22,827 bases of DNA from DTU013 sp964512095 (lineage in GTDB: Bacteria > Bacillota > Clostridia > Acetivibrionales > DTU013): NCBI GenBank assembly GCA_964512095.1, contig CAZEIH010000041.1, forward strand, positions 1-22,827, read 5' to 3'. The translations under genes and the position numbers were made by a program. A model generated the notes under the pieces. The model searched no databases and had not been told where the DNA came from. It saw only the letters and a list, made by a program, of their open reading frames with translations. Shown in pieces: positions 1-7,516 of the stretch (the first letter of the stretch is position 1; each line of letters opens with the position of its first letter).

Positions 1-36
1 TTAGCGTTTGTTAGGAGTAATTTCGAAAAATCACTA

Positions 37-66
37 TTTACAAATCAATCCTCACTGTGCTATAAT
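37..66 (+). promoter_or_regulatory. Sigma-A-type promoter of rplS
   Basis: A -35 box TTTACA (37-42) and a perfect -10 box TATAAT (61-66) are separated by 18 nt. Transcription would start near 72-74, about 75 nt before the rplS start codon. The assignment rests on consensus match and position only. Confidence 0.65.
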
Positions 67-70
67 ATTT

Positions 71-139
71 GACGTGTGTAATACGGACGGTCCGCTGATG
101 CTGTATATTGCATTTATGAACGTCTAGGCAAGAGAGGAG
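71..139 (+). promoter_or_regulatory. Possible L19 autoregulatory mRNA leader
   Basis: The untranslated stretch between the predicted transcription start and the rplS ribosome binding site can fold. GACGT (71-75) can pair with ACGTC (120-124), enclosing a short dyad CGGAC/GTCCG (84-94) and an ATGC/GCAT pair. An L19 leader that represses its own gene is known in Bacillus-type Firmicutes. I cannot confirm the family consensus by eye, so this is an inference from position and potential pairing. Confidence 0.25.
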
Positions 140-148
140 GATATAAAA

Positions 149-502
149 ATGGATATAATTAGAGCGATTGAGCAGGAACAATTGAGATCCGATTTGCCGG
201 TACTCAGCATAGGCGACTATGTAAAGGTACATCTGAAGGTTAAAGAAGGCACCAGAGAGAGGATTCAGATATTTGAGGGAACTGTAATTGCCAAGAAGGG
301 TTCTAGTTTAAAAGAAACCTTTACTGTAAGAAGGCTATCCTATGGTGTAGGGGTTGAGAGAACCCTACCTGTGCATTCCCCAAAGATCAACGCAATTGAA
401 GTTGTTAGAAAAGGTCGGGTTAGAAGAGCCAAACTCTACTTCCTGCGCGGCAGGGTAGGAAAGGCTGCAAAGATTAGAGAAAAGCTAGTTTCAAAACGTT
501 AA
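149..502 (+). CDS. rplS: 50S ribosomal protein L19
   Basis: This 117-residue protein has the usual length of bacterial L19, a large-subunit protein at the interface with the 30S subunit. Recognisable family signatures run along the chain: the N-terminal MDIIRAIEQEQLRSDLP, the GDYVKVHLKVKEG strand region, IQIFEGTVIAKKG (about residues 40-52), TFTVRRLSYGVGVERT (57-72) and the basic tail RRAKLYFLRGRVGKAAKI. The ATG at 149 follows GAGAGGAGG at good spacing. The gene has its own promoter and ends in a strong hairpin terminator, so it is probably transcribed mostly alone, although it heads the conserved rplS-rbgA-rnhB cluster. In many Firmicutes it follows trmD, which would lie outside the window. 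The identification is secure. Confidence 0.98.
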   Translation: MDIIRAIEQEQLRSDLPVLSIGDYVKVHLKVKEGTRERIQIFEGTVIAKKGSSLKETFTVRRLSYGVGVERTLPVHSPKINAIEVVRKGRVRRAKLYFLRGRVGKAAKIREKLVSKR

Positions 503-515
503 TTAGATTATTTAT

Positions 516-545
516 AAAGGGGACCTTAGGTCCCTTTTGTATTTT
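516..545 (+). terminator. Intrinsic terminator after rplS
   Basis: A 10-bp stem (516-525 with 529-538, one G-U pair) with a TTA loop is followed by TTTTGTATTTT. It sits 14 nt after the rplS stop. The T-rich 3' arm runs directly into the ribosome binding region of rbgA, so expression of the next genes requires read-through or a promoter I do not see. Confidence 0.8.
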
Positions 546-560
546 ATAGAGGATAATGAT

Positions 561-1445
561 ATGAAAAACATACAATGGTTTCCCGGACATATGGCCAAGA
601 CAAGGCGACTCCTTGCCGACAATTTAAAGCTGGTTGATGTAGTTATAGAACTACTTGATGCTAGAATACCCGCCAGCAGTAAAAATCCTGAGATAGATTC
701 AATTGTAAATAACAAGGCAAGGCTCATAGTACTTAACAAATCGGATATAGCCGATGCATCAATTTCAAAGGAATGGTCGACATGGTATAAAAATAGAGGT
801 ATACCTGTTATTTTTGCTGATTCAATAAAGGGTAAGGGTATGAATATACTCAAGAACAGTCTCAAGTCTCTTATGCAGGATAGATTCGAAAGAGACAGAG
901 AAAAGGGCAGATTATTCAGAACTATAAAGACCATGGTCGTTGGAATACCTAATGTAGGCAAATCAACCTTTATAAATAAAATTGCCGGCAAAGCTGTAGC
1001 CATGACAGGCGATAAACCCGGGGTTACACGTGGAAAGCAATGGGTCAGGCTGAATCCCGAAATAGATATGCTGGATACTCCCGGAATACTGTGGCCAAAA
1101 TTCGATGATAAGGACACAGCATTGAATCTAGCCTTCACAGGTGCCATTAAGGATGATATCATGGATGTGACGGAGGTGGCGTGTTCATTAGCTGAAAGGC
1201 TGTCATTAACGTACCCACAGCATTTTATGAAACGGTTCAAGCTAGAACAGCTAGAAGGAATGACAGGACTCCAGATTGTTGAAGCTGCTGGGAAAAAGAG
1301 GGGTTGTATACTTTCTGGAGGAGTCATAGATATGCAGAGAATATCAATAATTATTCTTGATGAATTCCGTGGTGGGAAGATAGGGAATATCACACTGGAG
1401 AGACCAATTCAATTCGATTCGCTAAGGAAGTCAGGTGATAACTAA
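561..1445 (+). CDS. rbgA: Ribosome biogenesis GTPase RbgA (YlqF)
   Basis: This is a circularly permuted GTPase needed for late assembly of the 50S subunit. The motif order is that of the YlqF/YawG class: the N-terminal IQWFPGHMAKTRR signature, G4 as NKSD (about residues 59-62), then G1 as GIPNVGKST (about 123-131), and G3 as DTPG (about 168-171), followed by a helical C-terminal domain that binds the large subunit. I start it at ATG 561 (294 aa) because AGAGG at 548-552 lies 8 nt upstream. An upstream in-frame TTG at 537 overlaps the rplS terminator and has no ribosome binding site. It lies between rplS and rnhB as in Bacillus subtilis. A repeat array separates it from rnhB. Confidence 0.95.
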   Translation: MKNIQWFPGHMAKTRRLLADNLKLVDVVIELLDARIPASSKNPEIDSIVNNKARLIVLNKSDIADASISKEWSTWYKNRGIPVIFADSIKGKGMNILKNSLKSLMQDRFERDREKGRLFRTIKTMVVGIPNVGKSTFINKIAGKAVAMTGDKPGVTRGKQWVRLNPEIDMLDTPGILWPKFDDKDTALNLAFTGAIKDDIMDVTEVACSLAERLSLTYPQHFMKRFKLEQLEGMTGLQIVEAAGKKRGCILSGGVIDMQRISIIILDEFRGGKIGNITLERPIQFDSLRKSGDN

Positions 1446-1470
1446 ATTCCACCTGAGCAAGGTAGTTAAT

Positions 1471-1629
1471 TAGAGGTCAGCGTCTTCGGAAGACATACTC
1501 GGAAGATATACTCGGAAGATATACTCGGAAGATATACTCAGAAGACATACTCAGAAGATATACTCGGAAGACATACTCGGAAGACATACTCGGAAGACAA
1601 AGATGTCTTCTGAATACATAGATAAAAGT
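1471..1629 (+). repeat. Dispersed intergenic element, copy A (expanded)
   Basis: The segment begins with GAGGTCAGCGTCTTC followed by GGAAGACATA, and ends with CTTCTGAATACATAGATAAA. These are the two ends of the sequence seen intact at 12131-12163 (copy B), but here a 13-bp tandem array separates them. The 5' half of copies B and C, with CAATTCGCTTCGCTCAGG, is absent. It lies 25 nt after the rbgA stop, in the orientation of the upstream gene. Confidence 0.75.
1488..1599 (+). repeat. 13-bp tandem repeat array (8 copies plus a partial)
   Basis: Eight consecutive units of the form RGAAGAYATACTC start at 1488, 1501, 1514, 1527, 1540, 1553, 1566 and 1579. An 8-nt partial copy follows at 1592-1599. 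Variation is confined to two positions: G or A at the first base and C or T in GAYATA. A single complementary stretch, ATGTCTTC (near 1604-1611), follows the array and could pair with the GAAGACAT-type units. The array is 44 nt upstream of the rnhB start and is not inside a plausible gene; the minus-strand reading frame across it is a repeat artefact. Confidence 0.95.
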
Positions 1630-1643
1630 GAGGCATAAAAGGT

Positions 1644-2312
1644 ATGGAAAAGAAGCAGTCTGAAAGGATAGAGAAGCAAAAACTGGCACATGAGAAGGAA
1701 ATGCAGAGGCTTGAAAGTATGTACATACATGAGAGGCAGGCATTTCATCAGGGCTATAAATTGATAGCAGGTATGGACGAAGCCGGAAGGGGACCACTTG
1801 CCGGACCCGTTGTTGCTGCTTGCGTCATATTACCGCAAAACTGCCTTATAGAGGGAGTCAATGACTCTAAAAAGCTAAGCCCCAAAAAAAGAGAACTGGT
1901 ATATGACATAATAATTGAAAGGGCTGTTTCCGTCGGAATTGGCATAGTAGATGAAAAAATAATAGATGAAATAAATATTTTGAACGCAACAAAGCTTGCA
2001 ATGAAAAAAGCTGTTGAACAGTGTAAACCGGCACCCGATATGCTTTTTGTGGATGCGGTTGAGCTAAAGGATGTTGATATCCCACAAAAGTCAATCATTA
2101 AGGGTGATGCCATAAGCCTGTCAATTGCAGCTGCATCTATCGTTGCAAAGGTCACAAGAGATAGGATGATAGATGATGTAGACAGCGTATATCCTGTATA
2201 TGGCTTCAAAAAGCACAAGGGCTATGGTACTCCTCAGCATATCGGAGCTATAAAAAAATACGGTATTTGTCCGATACATAGAGTAAGCTTCACAAAAAAT
2301 TTCACCGTCTGA
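1644..2312 (+). CDS. rnhB: Ribonuclease HII
   Basis: RNase HII cuts the RNA strand of RNA/DNA hybrids and starts removal of ribonucleotides misincorporated in DNA. The diagnostic GMDEAGRGPLAGPVVAA block gives catalytic D45 and E46. D137 (LFVDAVEL) and D155 (IIKGDAISLSIAAASIVAK) complete the metal-binding acidic set, and the C-terminal KKHKGYGTPQHI and HRVSF motifs are also present. At 222 aa it is slightly long for the family because of a charged helical N-terminal extension (about residues 1-38) typical of Firmicutes homologues. The ATG at 1644 has GTGAGG about 10 nt upstream; AAAAGG lies too close to act as the site. It is the third gene of the conserved rplS-rbgA-rnhB group. Confidence 0.96.
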   Translation: MEKKQSERIEKQKLAHEKEMQRLESMYIHERQAFHQGYKLIAGMDEAGRGPLAGPVVAACVILPQNCLIEGVNDSKKLSPKKRELVYDIIIERAVSVGIGIVDEKIIDEINILNATKLAMKKAVEQCKPAPDMLFVDAVELKDVDIPQKSIIKGDAISLSIAAASIVAKVTRDRMIDDVDSVYPVYGFKKHKGYGTPQHIGAIKKYGICPIHRVSFTKNFTV

Positions 2313-2350
2313 ATCATAATAGTTATTGTATAACCTATGAGGTGTCCTAA

Positions 2351-4144
2351 ATGAGAATTGATAATCATTTATTAATCACAGGTGAAAACAGGGCCGCTAC
2401 AGGTGACCTTATGAGCCGTCTTGAGGCAGGAGATGTCATTAGTGCCAAAGTACTAGAGATATCACCTGGGGAGGCAGTTCTCCGGCTTTCTGACGGTTCT
2501 GTTATTAAGGCTGGCACCAATGAACCTCTTGATGTAAAGCCTGGCCAAACTATTTCACTGAGTGTAAGCTCTAGGACCGAAAGCTCAATAACCCTAGAAA
2601 CGGTAAAAACCACATCTCAGACTATTCCCGCCGATACAGGAAGACTTCAGAAAATGCTGGAGGCCTTAGGTGTTAAAACCAACAAGCTCAATATGAATCT
2701 TGCTGCCGAGTTCTTGAAATATGATATAAAACCAACAGCTGAAAATCTAACTGATACCATTGAACTAATGAAGGCTTCTAAAGGTCCAAACGACATAGAG
2801 AAAGCAGTTTTCCTTACCGTTAAAAATATTAGTACCAGCCAGGTCAATAAAAATATGCTTGATGGACTGCTAAGTGGAAATATTAAGCTTGGCAATCTTC
2901 TTGAGTCGCTTTACAAGGCTCTGAATAGTTATACCAAGGGCTCTGATATACAAAACAGTGAAGATGTTACGCCTACATTTATGATACATACAAATGCAGA
3001 AAATGCTGAGAACGAAGCATCTCAGCAGACGGTACAGGTTCAGGTAGACTCAAACACTAATGAATCATCCATTCTGACATCCTCCAATGCTCAACTCAAG
3101 GAAGGTCTAGCCATAATTGATCAATCAGATAGGGAAGTATTTGATGCTGCTCCTTCACATGCAGCTACTAATTCCAGTCAAACAGCAACTAGGGAAGTCG
3201 GCACAGACACACTAGCCACCAATCCAGGGAAAACTATGGATTCAGGGGCGATTGCTATTCAGACTGAAGAAGCCTTGTCAAATACTAACACCACCAGCAA
3301 TACAGAACAAAAAACAGTTGATCTTCCGACAGGCCTCGCTAATAGCTCTAAGGAGATTGGCCCAAATTCAGAACTAGATACAGACTTTGCCAACAAAAAC
3401 ACTGGTCCTGTAGCTGATTATGCAAATAAGATAGTCTCTGTAAAGGCTTCAAATATCAAGAATAGTCATGATTATATAGACAAAAAACAAGCTCCGGCTT
3501 TAAATGTTGAAAAATCATTACTGAATATTAACGAATCAATAGAAAAACTATATGTTAATATTAACAAGCAGCTCTCTGGGGCTGAGCTTGATTCTGGCAA
3601 CATAAAGAACAAGCTTTTTGAACTAGTCAATGAATTGAATACCCTTGTGCAGTCATCTGCCAACTCCCAGGCCAAAAATGTACAGGTTGCTACATCGGTT
3701 AATCTTGTAGAGGATACCATCAAGCTACTGGATATGTTTAATTCCAATAATGTTCTTTATTATCAAATACCAGTTAAACTTGATGATTACAAATCTACTG
3801 CTGAGCTGTATATTATGAAACGCAATCATAATAAAAAAAAGATAGATCCCAATAATTCAGTACTTTTTTTGTCTCTTGACACAAAGAACATGGGGAGAAT
3901 TGAAACAATACTCGATATAAAGGGTCGTAATATAAGTATTAGCCTAAGAACTGAGAGCCAGACTGTAAGTGAATTTGCCAAAGCCAATATAATAGTACTA
4001 TATTCAGCCCTTTCAGATTGCGGATATAAGCTGGCAGATATAAAATATTCTGTTATAGGCTCTGCATCAACACCTGCCCAACAGGAAAAGCTCCTGGTGG
4101 ATGCTTTGAGGCTAAAGCATGGCAAGGTAGATTTAAGAATATAA
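2351..4144 (+). CDS. FliK-like hook-length-control family protein (YlqG type)
   Basis: This 597-residue protein has three visible parts. Residues 1-90 are a predicted beta-rich module (AKVLEISPGEAVLRLSDGS, VKPGQTISLSV). A low-complexity Ser/Thr/Asn/Gln-rich middle spans about 200-400. A conserved C-terminal region (about 455-575) contains YYQIPVKLDD, LFLSLDTKNMGRIETILDI and ISISLRTESQTVSEFAKAN. That last region resembles the FliK C-terminal domain, which in flagella reads hook length and contacts the FlhB cytoplasmic domain. No other flagellar gene is here. Position after rnhB and before a free FlhB-like domain matches B. subtilis ylqG-ylqH. There is no signal peptide. GAGGTG at 2339-2344 supports the ATG at 2351. 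The function outside flagella is unknown; the family call is by pattern, not by search. Confidence 0.75.
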   Translation: MRIDNHLLITGENRAATGDLMSRLEAGDVISAKVLEISPGEAVLRLSDGSVIKAGTNEPLDVKPGQTISLSVSSRTESSITLETVKTTSQTIPADTGRLQKMLEALGVKTNKLNMNLAAEFLKYDIKPTAENLTDTIELMKASKGPNDIEKAVFLTVKNISTSQVNKNMLDGLLSGNIKLGNLLESLYKALNSYTKGSDIQNSEDVTPTFMIHTNAENAENEASQQTVQVQVDSNTNESSILTSSNAQLKEGLAIIDQSDREVFDAAPSHAATNSSQTATREVGTDTLATNPGKTMDSGAIAIQTEEALSNTNTTSNTEQKTVDLPTGLANSSKEIGPNSELDTDFANKNTGPVADYANKIVSVKASNIKNSHDYIDKKQAPALNVEKSLLNINESIEKLYVNINKQLSGAELDSGNIKNKLFELVNELNTLVQSSANSQAKNVQVATSVNLVEDTIKLLDMFNSNNVLYYQIPVKLDDYKSTAELYIMKRNHNKKKIDPNNSVLFLSLDTKNMGRIETILDIKGRNISISLRTESQTVSEFAKANIIVLYSALSDCGYKLADIKYSVIGSASTPAQQEKLLVDALRLKHGKVDLRI

Positions 4145-4186
4145 CAAGCCGGAAGAGTTGAAATGCTTTCATAGGAGAATGGCGAT

Positions 4187-4459
4187 ATGGAGAAAAAGAA
4201 AACAAAAGAGGCTGTAGCACTAAGATATTCACCTGATAATAATGTGGCTCCCGAAATAGTAGCTCTAGGAAAGGGAGATACCGCGGAAAAAATAATTGAG
4301 AAGGCTAAAGAAAGTGGTGTGCCCCTTTATGAGGATGCAGAGCTGGCTCATACGTTGAATTTCCTGGATATTGGCACTGAGATACCACAGGAGTTATATG
4401 AAGTAGTAGCAAAAATACTTGTTTTTGTAAGTGACATGGACAGTAAGTTTGTTGGATAA
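4187..4459 (+). CDS. Stand-alone FlhB C-terminal-domain protein (YlqH type)
   Basis: The 90-residue product corresponds to the cytoplasmic tail of the flagellar/type III export switch protein FlhB. The pattern KEAVALRYSPDNNVAPEIVALGK, EKIIEKAKESGVPLYED, ELAHTLNFLDIGTEIPQELYEVVAKIL follows the FlhB region just after its NPTH self-cleavage site. The transmembrane part and the NPTH motif itself are both missing, so it resembles the product left after FlhB cleavage. The ATG at 4187 has AGGAG at 4173-4177. It sits 42 nt after the FliK-like gene and 17 nt before yraN, so the three are probably co-transcribed. The partner in flagella, FliK, is represented by the preceding gene. The biological role is unknown. 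Confidence 0.85.
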   Translation: MEKKKTKEAVALRYSPDNNVAPEIVALGKGDTAEKIIEKAKESGVPLYEDAELAHTLNFLDIGTEIPQELYEVVAKILVFVSDMDSKFVG

Positions 4460-4476
4460 ATAGATTGGAGCAGTCA

Positions 4477-4845
4477 ATGACTAATTATGAATTTGGAAAG
4501 GCAGGAGAACAGATAGCTGTAGATTACCTGGTTAACACTGGATTTACAATACTGGACAGAAACTTCAGGTCAGGTAGGTATGGGGAATTAGATATTATAG
4601 CCACTGAAAATGAATATATTTGTTTTATTGAGGTGAAGACCCGTACATCCAGTGCATTTGGAACTCCTGCGGAAGCTGTTGGTTTATCCAAAAGGCATAA
4701 AATTAGAGCACTGGCTTGGATATATCTGAAACAGAAGGGAATGGGAGAAAGATGTATGCGTTTTGATATAGTCGAGGTGACCGGGAAAAAAAGCGCAACA
4801 GGTATTATTAGAGAAAATATCAATTTGATTAGGAGTGCGTTTTAA
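4477..4845 (+). CDS. UPF0102 family protein YraN (endonuclease-like)
   Basis: The 122-residue protein has the UPF0102 pattern: FGKAGEQIAVDYLVNTGF, ILDRNFRSGRYGELDIIA, CFIEVKTR and a following FGTPAEAV...KRHKI. The spaced acidic residues E (GEQ), GELD and EVK resemble a PD-(D/E)XK nuclease core, as in Holliday-junction resolvase-like folds, but activity has not been settled for the family. I use ATG 4477 because GGAG (4467-4470) is 6 nt upstream; an in-frame TTG at 4465 lies before that site. Its stop overlaps the next start (TAATG), implying translational coupling with the dipeptidase. In many bacteria yraN is also near rnhB. Confidence 0.88.
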   Translation: MTNYEFGKAGEQIAVDYLVNTGFTILDRNFRSGRYGELDIIATENEYICFIEVKTRTSSAFGTPAEAVGLSKRHKIRALAWIYLKQKGMGERCMRFDIVEVTGKKSATGIIRENINLIRSAF

Positions 4846-5780
4846 TGCTTATTGTAGATGCTCATTGTGATACAGCCTTATCAGTATACGAAGAAGGCGG
4901 AGATCTTTACGAAAACAACTTCCACCTTGATATCAAAAGACTCCTTGGAACCGGCAGTCGTGTACAATTCTTTGCCGCTTTTGTAAACCCCCAAAGGTAT
5001 ATGAACAATACACTTTCTCGTATATTATCAATAATAGATATTATTTATTCTGCACAGGAAAAGTATAGCGACAAGATCCAGGTTTGCTTGAATACCCCTG
5101 ACATGGAAAAAGCAATATCTGATAATAAGGTTTCAGCACTTATTTCTATTGAAGGAGGGGAGTGCCTTAACGGCGAGCTCTCAGTTCTCAGGCAATTGTA
5201 CAGGTTAGGCGTAAGAAGTATGCTGCTTGCATGGAACTATCGTAACCTGCTTGCAGACGGTACCGATGAAAAGTTTGGTGCTGGTCTTTCTGCCTTTGGA
5301 AGGCAAGTGGTTGCTGAGATGAACCGTCTTGGTATGATAGTTGATGTTTCTCATTTATGCGAAGCCAGCTTCGAAGATGTGCTTTCATTAACGACTGAGC
5401 CGGTAATTGCATCTCATTCTAATGCGAAGGTTGTCTGTGATAATGTAAGAAACCTCTCCGATGCACAACTATCCAAAATAAAAAACATCAATGGGGTAGT
5501 CGGGTTAAATTTCTATCCCTACTTCCTAAATAATACTCAGAATGCCGATATTGATGATGTTGTTAGGCATATAGAGCATATCTGCTCTATTACCGGTGAG
5601 GACCATATAGGGATTGGTGCAGATTATGACGGTATCGAATGCACCCCTGTCGGCCTTGAGGGTACTCAACATATTCCAGCTCTTTTTGATCGACTTCTGC
5701 AACTCAATTATAGCAACTACTTTATAGAGAAGCTTGCTGGGAAGAACTTCATGAGGGTTATAAAACAAATTCTGAAGTAA
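4845..5780 (+). CDS. Membrane dipeptidase-type peptidase, family M19
   Basis: This is a 311-residue zinc-dependent dipeptidase of the renal dipeptidase (M19) family, which hydrolyses dipeptides including some with a D-residue. The binuclear metal ligands are in place: H7 and D9 (DAHCDT), the bridging E103 (ISIEGGE), H170 (VDVSH) and H191 (IASHSNAK). D260 in GIGADYDG is the catalytic-site acid. No signal peptide or lipobox is present, so it is predicted to be cytoplasmic, as usual for bacterial members. The ATG overlaps the yraN stop by one base, and AGGAGTG (4831-4837) provides the ribosome binding site. It is the last gene of the left cluster; no clear terminator follows. The substrate is not predictable from sequence. 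Confidence 0.92.
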   Translation: MLIVDAHCDTALSVYEEGGDLYENNFHLDIKRLLGTGSRVQFFAAFVNPQRYMNNTLSRILSIIDIIYSAQEKYSDKIQVCLNTPDMEKAISDNKVSALISIEGGECLNGELSVLRQLYRLGVRSMLLAWNYRNLLADGTDEKFGAGLSAFGRQVVAEMNRLGMIVDVSHLCEASFEDVLSLTTEPVIASHSNAKVVCDNVRNLSDAQLSKIKNINGVVGLNFYPYFLNNTQNADIDDVVRHIEHICSITGEDHIGIGADYDGIECTPVGLEGTQHIPALFDRLLQLNYSNYFIEKLAGKNFMRVIKQILK

Positions 5781-5901
5781 TATTATTTCTGATATAAACC
5801 TGTGTGAAATATGTACAATGAAATTTCCTTTTATTTATCCTGCATATTGGATTGATATTTCTTAATAATTATAAATTATTTGAATAAATTTCAGTCATGA
5901 G

Positions 5902-5930
5902 TTGCAAATTTCATTAAAATATATTATTAT
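5902..5930 (+). promoter_or_regulatory. Putative promoter of the aminotransferase gene
   Basis: TTGCAA (5902-5907) and TATTAT (5925-5930) are 17 nt apart in very AT-rich DNA, about 39 nt before the start codon. The -10 overlaps the right arm of an inverted repeat at 5927-5939. Confidence 0.45.
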
Positions 5931-5968
5931 ATCAGAAATGTGTATTTTGTTTTTCGGGAGGTATTTGC

Positions 5969-7252
5969 ATGAATTTTAATAAAATGGGACTTGATGAGCT
6001 AAAAGAAACCCTTTCATCATTGTATAAAATATATGAAGGTTTTAAAACCGAGAATCTAAAGCTTGATATGTCCAGAGGCAAACCCTGTGCGGAACAGTTG
6101 GACATATCCATGGGGCTACTGGACTTTCCATGCTCCTGTGACAGCTGCAAGACAGAGTCAGGCACGGATGTTCGAAATTACGGAATGACTGATGGTATAC
6201 CAGAGGCAAAGGAGTTGTTTTCAAAGCTCCTGGATGTTAGTACAAAGGAGATAATTATTGGTGGCAACTCCAGCCTTAATCTGATGTACGATACTATCAG
6301 CCGTGCAATGACTTTTGGCGTTTATGGTAGCCCCGAACCATGGTGCAAGCTTCCCAGGGTCAAGTTTCTTTGTCCTTGTCCAGGCTATGACAGGCATTTC
6401 GCCATAACAGAGCTTTTTAATATTGAAATGATAGTCGTTGATTTGAAAGCTGACGGCCCTGATATGGATATGGTTGAGAGGCTAGTTGCACAGGACGATT
6501 CCATAAAGGGTATATGGTGTATTCCTAAATATAGTAACCCAGATGGGATCACATACTCCGATAGGGTGGTAGAGAGATTTGCTAAAATGCATACAGCAGC
6601 TAAGGATTTCAGGATATTTTGGGATAATGCTTATATAGTTCATCATCTGACAGACAAACATGATAATCTGAGAAATATATTAGAAGCCTGCAAAAAAGCA
6701 GGTAACCCGGATAGGGTATTCATTTTTTCTTCCACATCAAAAATTACATTTCCCGGAGCGGGTATCGCAATGATGGCAACTAGCGAAAACAATATTTCTT
6801 GGATTAAAAAAAAGCTAGCTGTACAAACCATCGGCCACGATAAGATAAACCAGTATAGACATGTGAAATTTCTAAAAGATATGGATGGAATTTTGAATCA
6901 AATGAAAAAGCATGCTGCTATACTAAAGCCAAAGTTTGATATGGTGCTGGACATATTGTCGTCAAATCTAGGGGATAAAAGCATTGCATGGTGGAATAAG
7001 CCTAATGGTGGCTATTTCATTAGCCTTAATACTATGCCAGGATGTGCATCGGCTGTTGTGAAGATGGCTACTGACGCTGGAGTTGTTTTAACGCCGGCAG
7101 GTGCTACTTTTCCATATGGTAAGGACCCCAGGGATGCCAATATTAGGATCGCTCCAACTCTGCCGCCAGTCAACGAATTAAAAAAGGCCATGGAGCTGCT
7201 ATGTGTTTGTGTTCAAATAGTATCCGCACAAAAGTTGATAGGGGAGAAGTAA
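5969..7252 (+). CDS. PLP-dependent aspartate-type aminotransferase (class I, subgroup Ic-like)
   Basis: This 427-residue fold-type I aminotransferase transfers an amino group between an amino acid, probably aspartate or glutamate, and a 2-oxo acid using pyridoxal phosphate. Visible landmarks are the N-terminal LDMSRGKPCAEQLD, the NYG substrate-side region (70-72), GGNSSLNLMYD (98-108), CPCPGYDRHF (135-144), N190 in YSNPDGITY, D219-N220-A-Y, the PLP lysine K258 in SSTSKITFPGAG, and the carboxylate-binding R393 in NIRIAPTLPP. The long N-terminus and SRGKP motif fit the group annotated in actinobacteria and clostridia as aspartate aminotransferase type Ic, rather than classical AspC. GGGAGG (5956-5961) precedes the ATG. 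It is probably monocistronic, followed by the terminator at 7360-7388. The exact substrate is uncertain. Confidence 0.88.
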   Translation: MNFNKMGLDELKETLSSLYKIYEGFKTENLKLDMSRGKPCAEQLDISMGLLDFPCSCDSCKTESGTDVRNYGMTDGIPEAKELFSKLLDVSTKEIIIGGNSSLNLMYDTISRAMTFGVYGSPEPWCKLPRVKFLCPCPGYDRHFAITELFNIEMIVVDLKADGPDMDMVERLVAQDDSIKGIWCIPKYSNPDGITYSDRVVERFAKMHTAAKDFRIFWDNAYIVHHLTDKHDNLRNILEACKKAGNPDRVFIFSSTSKITFPGAGIAMMATSENNISWIKKKLAVQTIGHDKINQYRHVKFLKDMDGILNQMKKHAAILKPKFDMVLDILSSNLGDKSIAWWNKPNGGYFISLNTMPGCASAVVKMATDAGVVLTPAGATFPYGKDPRDANIRIAPTLPPVNELKKAMELLCVCVQIVSAQKLIGEK

Positions 7253-7359
7253 TTGTTTCTATATAAAACTTGAAATATACCTGTAAAAACATTATAATCT
7301 TTTTGGATGATTCATCCTTTGGATGATTTCATAATTAGTCTCATATTTATAAGTATCTG

Positions 7360-7388
7360 GCGGGATTTTTCAGTCCCGCAATTTTTTT
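7360..7388 (+). terminator. Intrinsic terminator after the aminotransferase gene
   Basis: The stem GCGGGA (7360-7365) pairs with TCCCGC (7374-7379), extendable by two inner pairs around a TTTC loop, and is followed by AATTTTTTT. Upstream (about 7302-7330) is a direct duplication of TTTGGATGATT that includes a GGATGATTCATCC dyad with no evident function. Confidence 0.85.
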
Positions 7389-7433
7389 GTCCAATATGCC
7401 GAAAATCTATTAAGAAAATTATATAGTTTTTTG

Positions 7434-7462
7434 TTGAATTGAGTAGTATAATTATATAGAAT
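7434..7462 (+). promoter_or_regulatory. Putative promoter of the GntR regulator gene
   Basis: TTGAAT (7434-7439) and TAGAAT (7457-7462) are separated by 17 nt. A perfect TATAAT at 7447-7452 nearby lacks a good -35, so either could be used. The predicted start is 48-55 nt before the GTG codon at 7517. Confidence 0.4.
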
Positions 7463-7516
7463 TAGTAATGATGTAATTATGTATTGCTATGCTTACTTAA
7501 ACATGGAGGAAACAAA

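Noticed and set aside
512..1393. Long open frame of 293 codons on the minus strand opposite rbgA
   Set aside because: It lies wholly antisense to a gene with complete GTPase motifs, has a Ser/Ile/Leu-rich composition typical of shadow frames, and no ribosome binding site of note.
1488..1599. CRISPR array
   Set aside because: Units are 13 bp, directly contiguous and without spacers, and no cas gene is present.
1477..1797. Minus-strand frame with repeated SSEYVFR-type peptide units
   Set aside because: The repetition is just the 13-bp DNA array being translated, and the rest overlaps rnhB in antisense.
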